Positions 63,975 through 64,000 of a DNA stretch of 64,000 nucleotides are shown one piece after another. The position numbers and the translations under genes were made by a program. The notes under the pieces are model-generated. The model did no database searches. It had not been told where the DNA came from and saw only the letters and a list, made by a program, of their open reading frames with translations. This stretch comes from Bacteroidaceae bacterium (GTDB lineage Bacteria; Bacteroidota; Bacteroidia; Bacteroidales; Bacteroidaceae): assembly GCA_017442185.1 (NCBI GenBank), contig JAFSAT010000028.1, forward strand, positions 1-64,000, read 5' to 3'. The stretch's first letter is position 1. Each line of letters opens with the position of its first letter.

Positions 63975-64000
63975 ATAACTTTTGATTTATCTGCAAAGAT

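Overview
The window is a chromosomal segment of a Bacteroidetes bacterium, most likely order Bacteroidales (Bacteroides/Prevotella-like gut lineage). The evidence is a serine palmitoyltransferase for sphingolipids, TonB-dependent receptors paired with DUF4374 and DUF4249 lipoproteins, many lipoproteins with 'C-S-D-D-D' starts, a CcsBA fusion, a pyruvate formate-lyase pair, and promoters that repeatedly match the Bacteroides consensus (TTTG or TTG, about 19-23 nt, then TAnnTTTG). No rRNA operon, prophage, CRISPR array or integrative element core was found.

Layout. 1-139: tail of an IS3-family insertion sequence. 146-2356: CcsBA cytochrome c assembly protein. 2530-7531: a xusABC-like xenosiderophore uptake operon, then mntP. 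8300-10598: rhaD and rhaB, preceded by a duplicated promoter repeat, then tRNA-Pro(TGG) and spt. 12753-15972: a wza/wzc-type polysaccharide export pair. 16289-19488 (+): mltG, a GH20 hexosaminidase and a small lipoprotein. 19558-19748: a structured small RNA that looks like 6S RNA. 19837-22801: pflA and pflB. 23167-26742: a very large secreted clan GH-D-like glycosidase. 27176-30620: thrS, infC, rpmI, rplT. 30835-33927: a TPR protein, def and ruvX. 34150-37909: fucP, a sugar mutarotase and fucI. 38173-45663: a TonB receptor/DUF4249 pair, lipoproteins, a SPOR protein and an M64 peptidase. 45909-53776: cbpA, tspO, DUF456, a 5'-nucleotidase, a HAD phosphatase, an EamA transporter, a SulP transporter and a lone tyrosine recombinase. 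54192-58465: mscS, bcp, a cyclophilin, a DsbA-family protein, an unknown protein and an FKBP. 58622-63974: an AraC regulator, capA, folD, ffh and DUF4831.

Themes. Iron capture (Xus-like operon), host or plant glycan use (GH20, GH-D-like enzyme, fucose/rhamnose enzymes, M64 peptidase) and anaerobic metabolism (PFL) point to a gut lifestyle. Deoxyhexose catabolism is split: isomerase, mutarotase and permease are of the fucose type at 34-38 kb, while kinase and aldolase are of the rhamnose type at 8-10.6 kb.

The most unusual non-coding signal is a dispersed family of 80-215 bp intergenic elements. They have inverted termini close to TTAGAAGCTGTTTAAATTTA, and four copies share a conserved hairpin centre. 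They sit inside transcribed untranslated regions, typically between a stop codon and the gene's terminator. Other non-coding finds are the 6S-like RNA with a textbook Bacteroides promoter, mirror-image palindromes around the promoter of the giant glycosidase, a tandem duplicated rhaB promoter, and an 18-bp inverted repeat within the capA signal-peptide codons.
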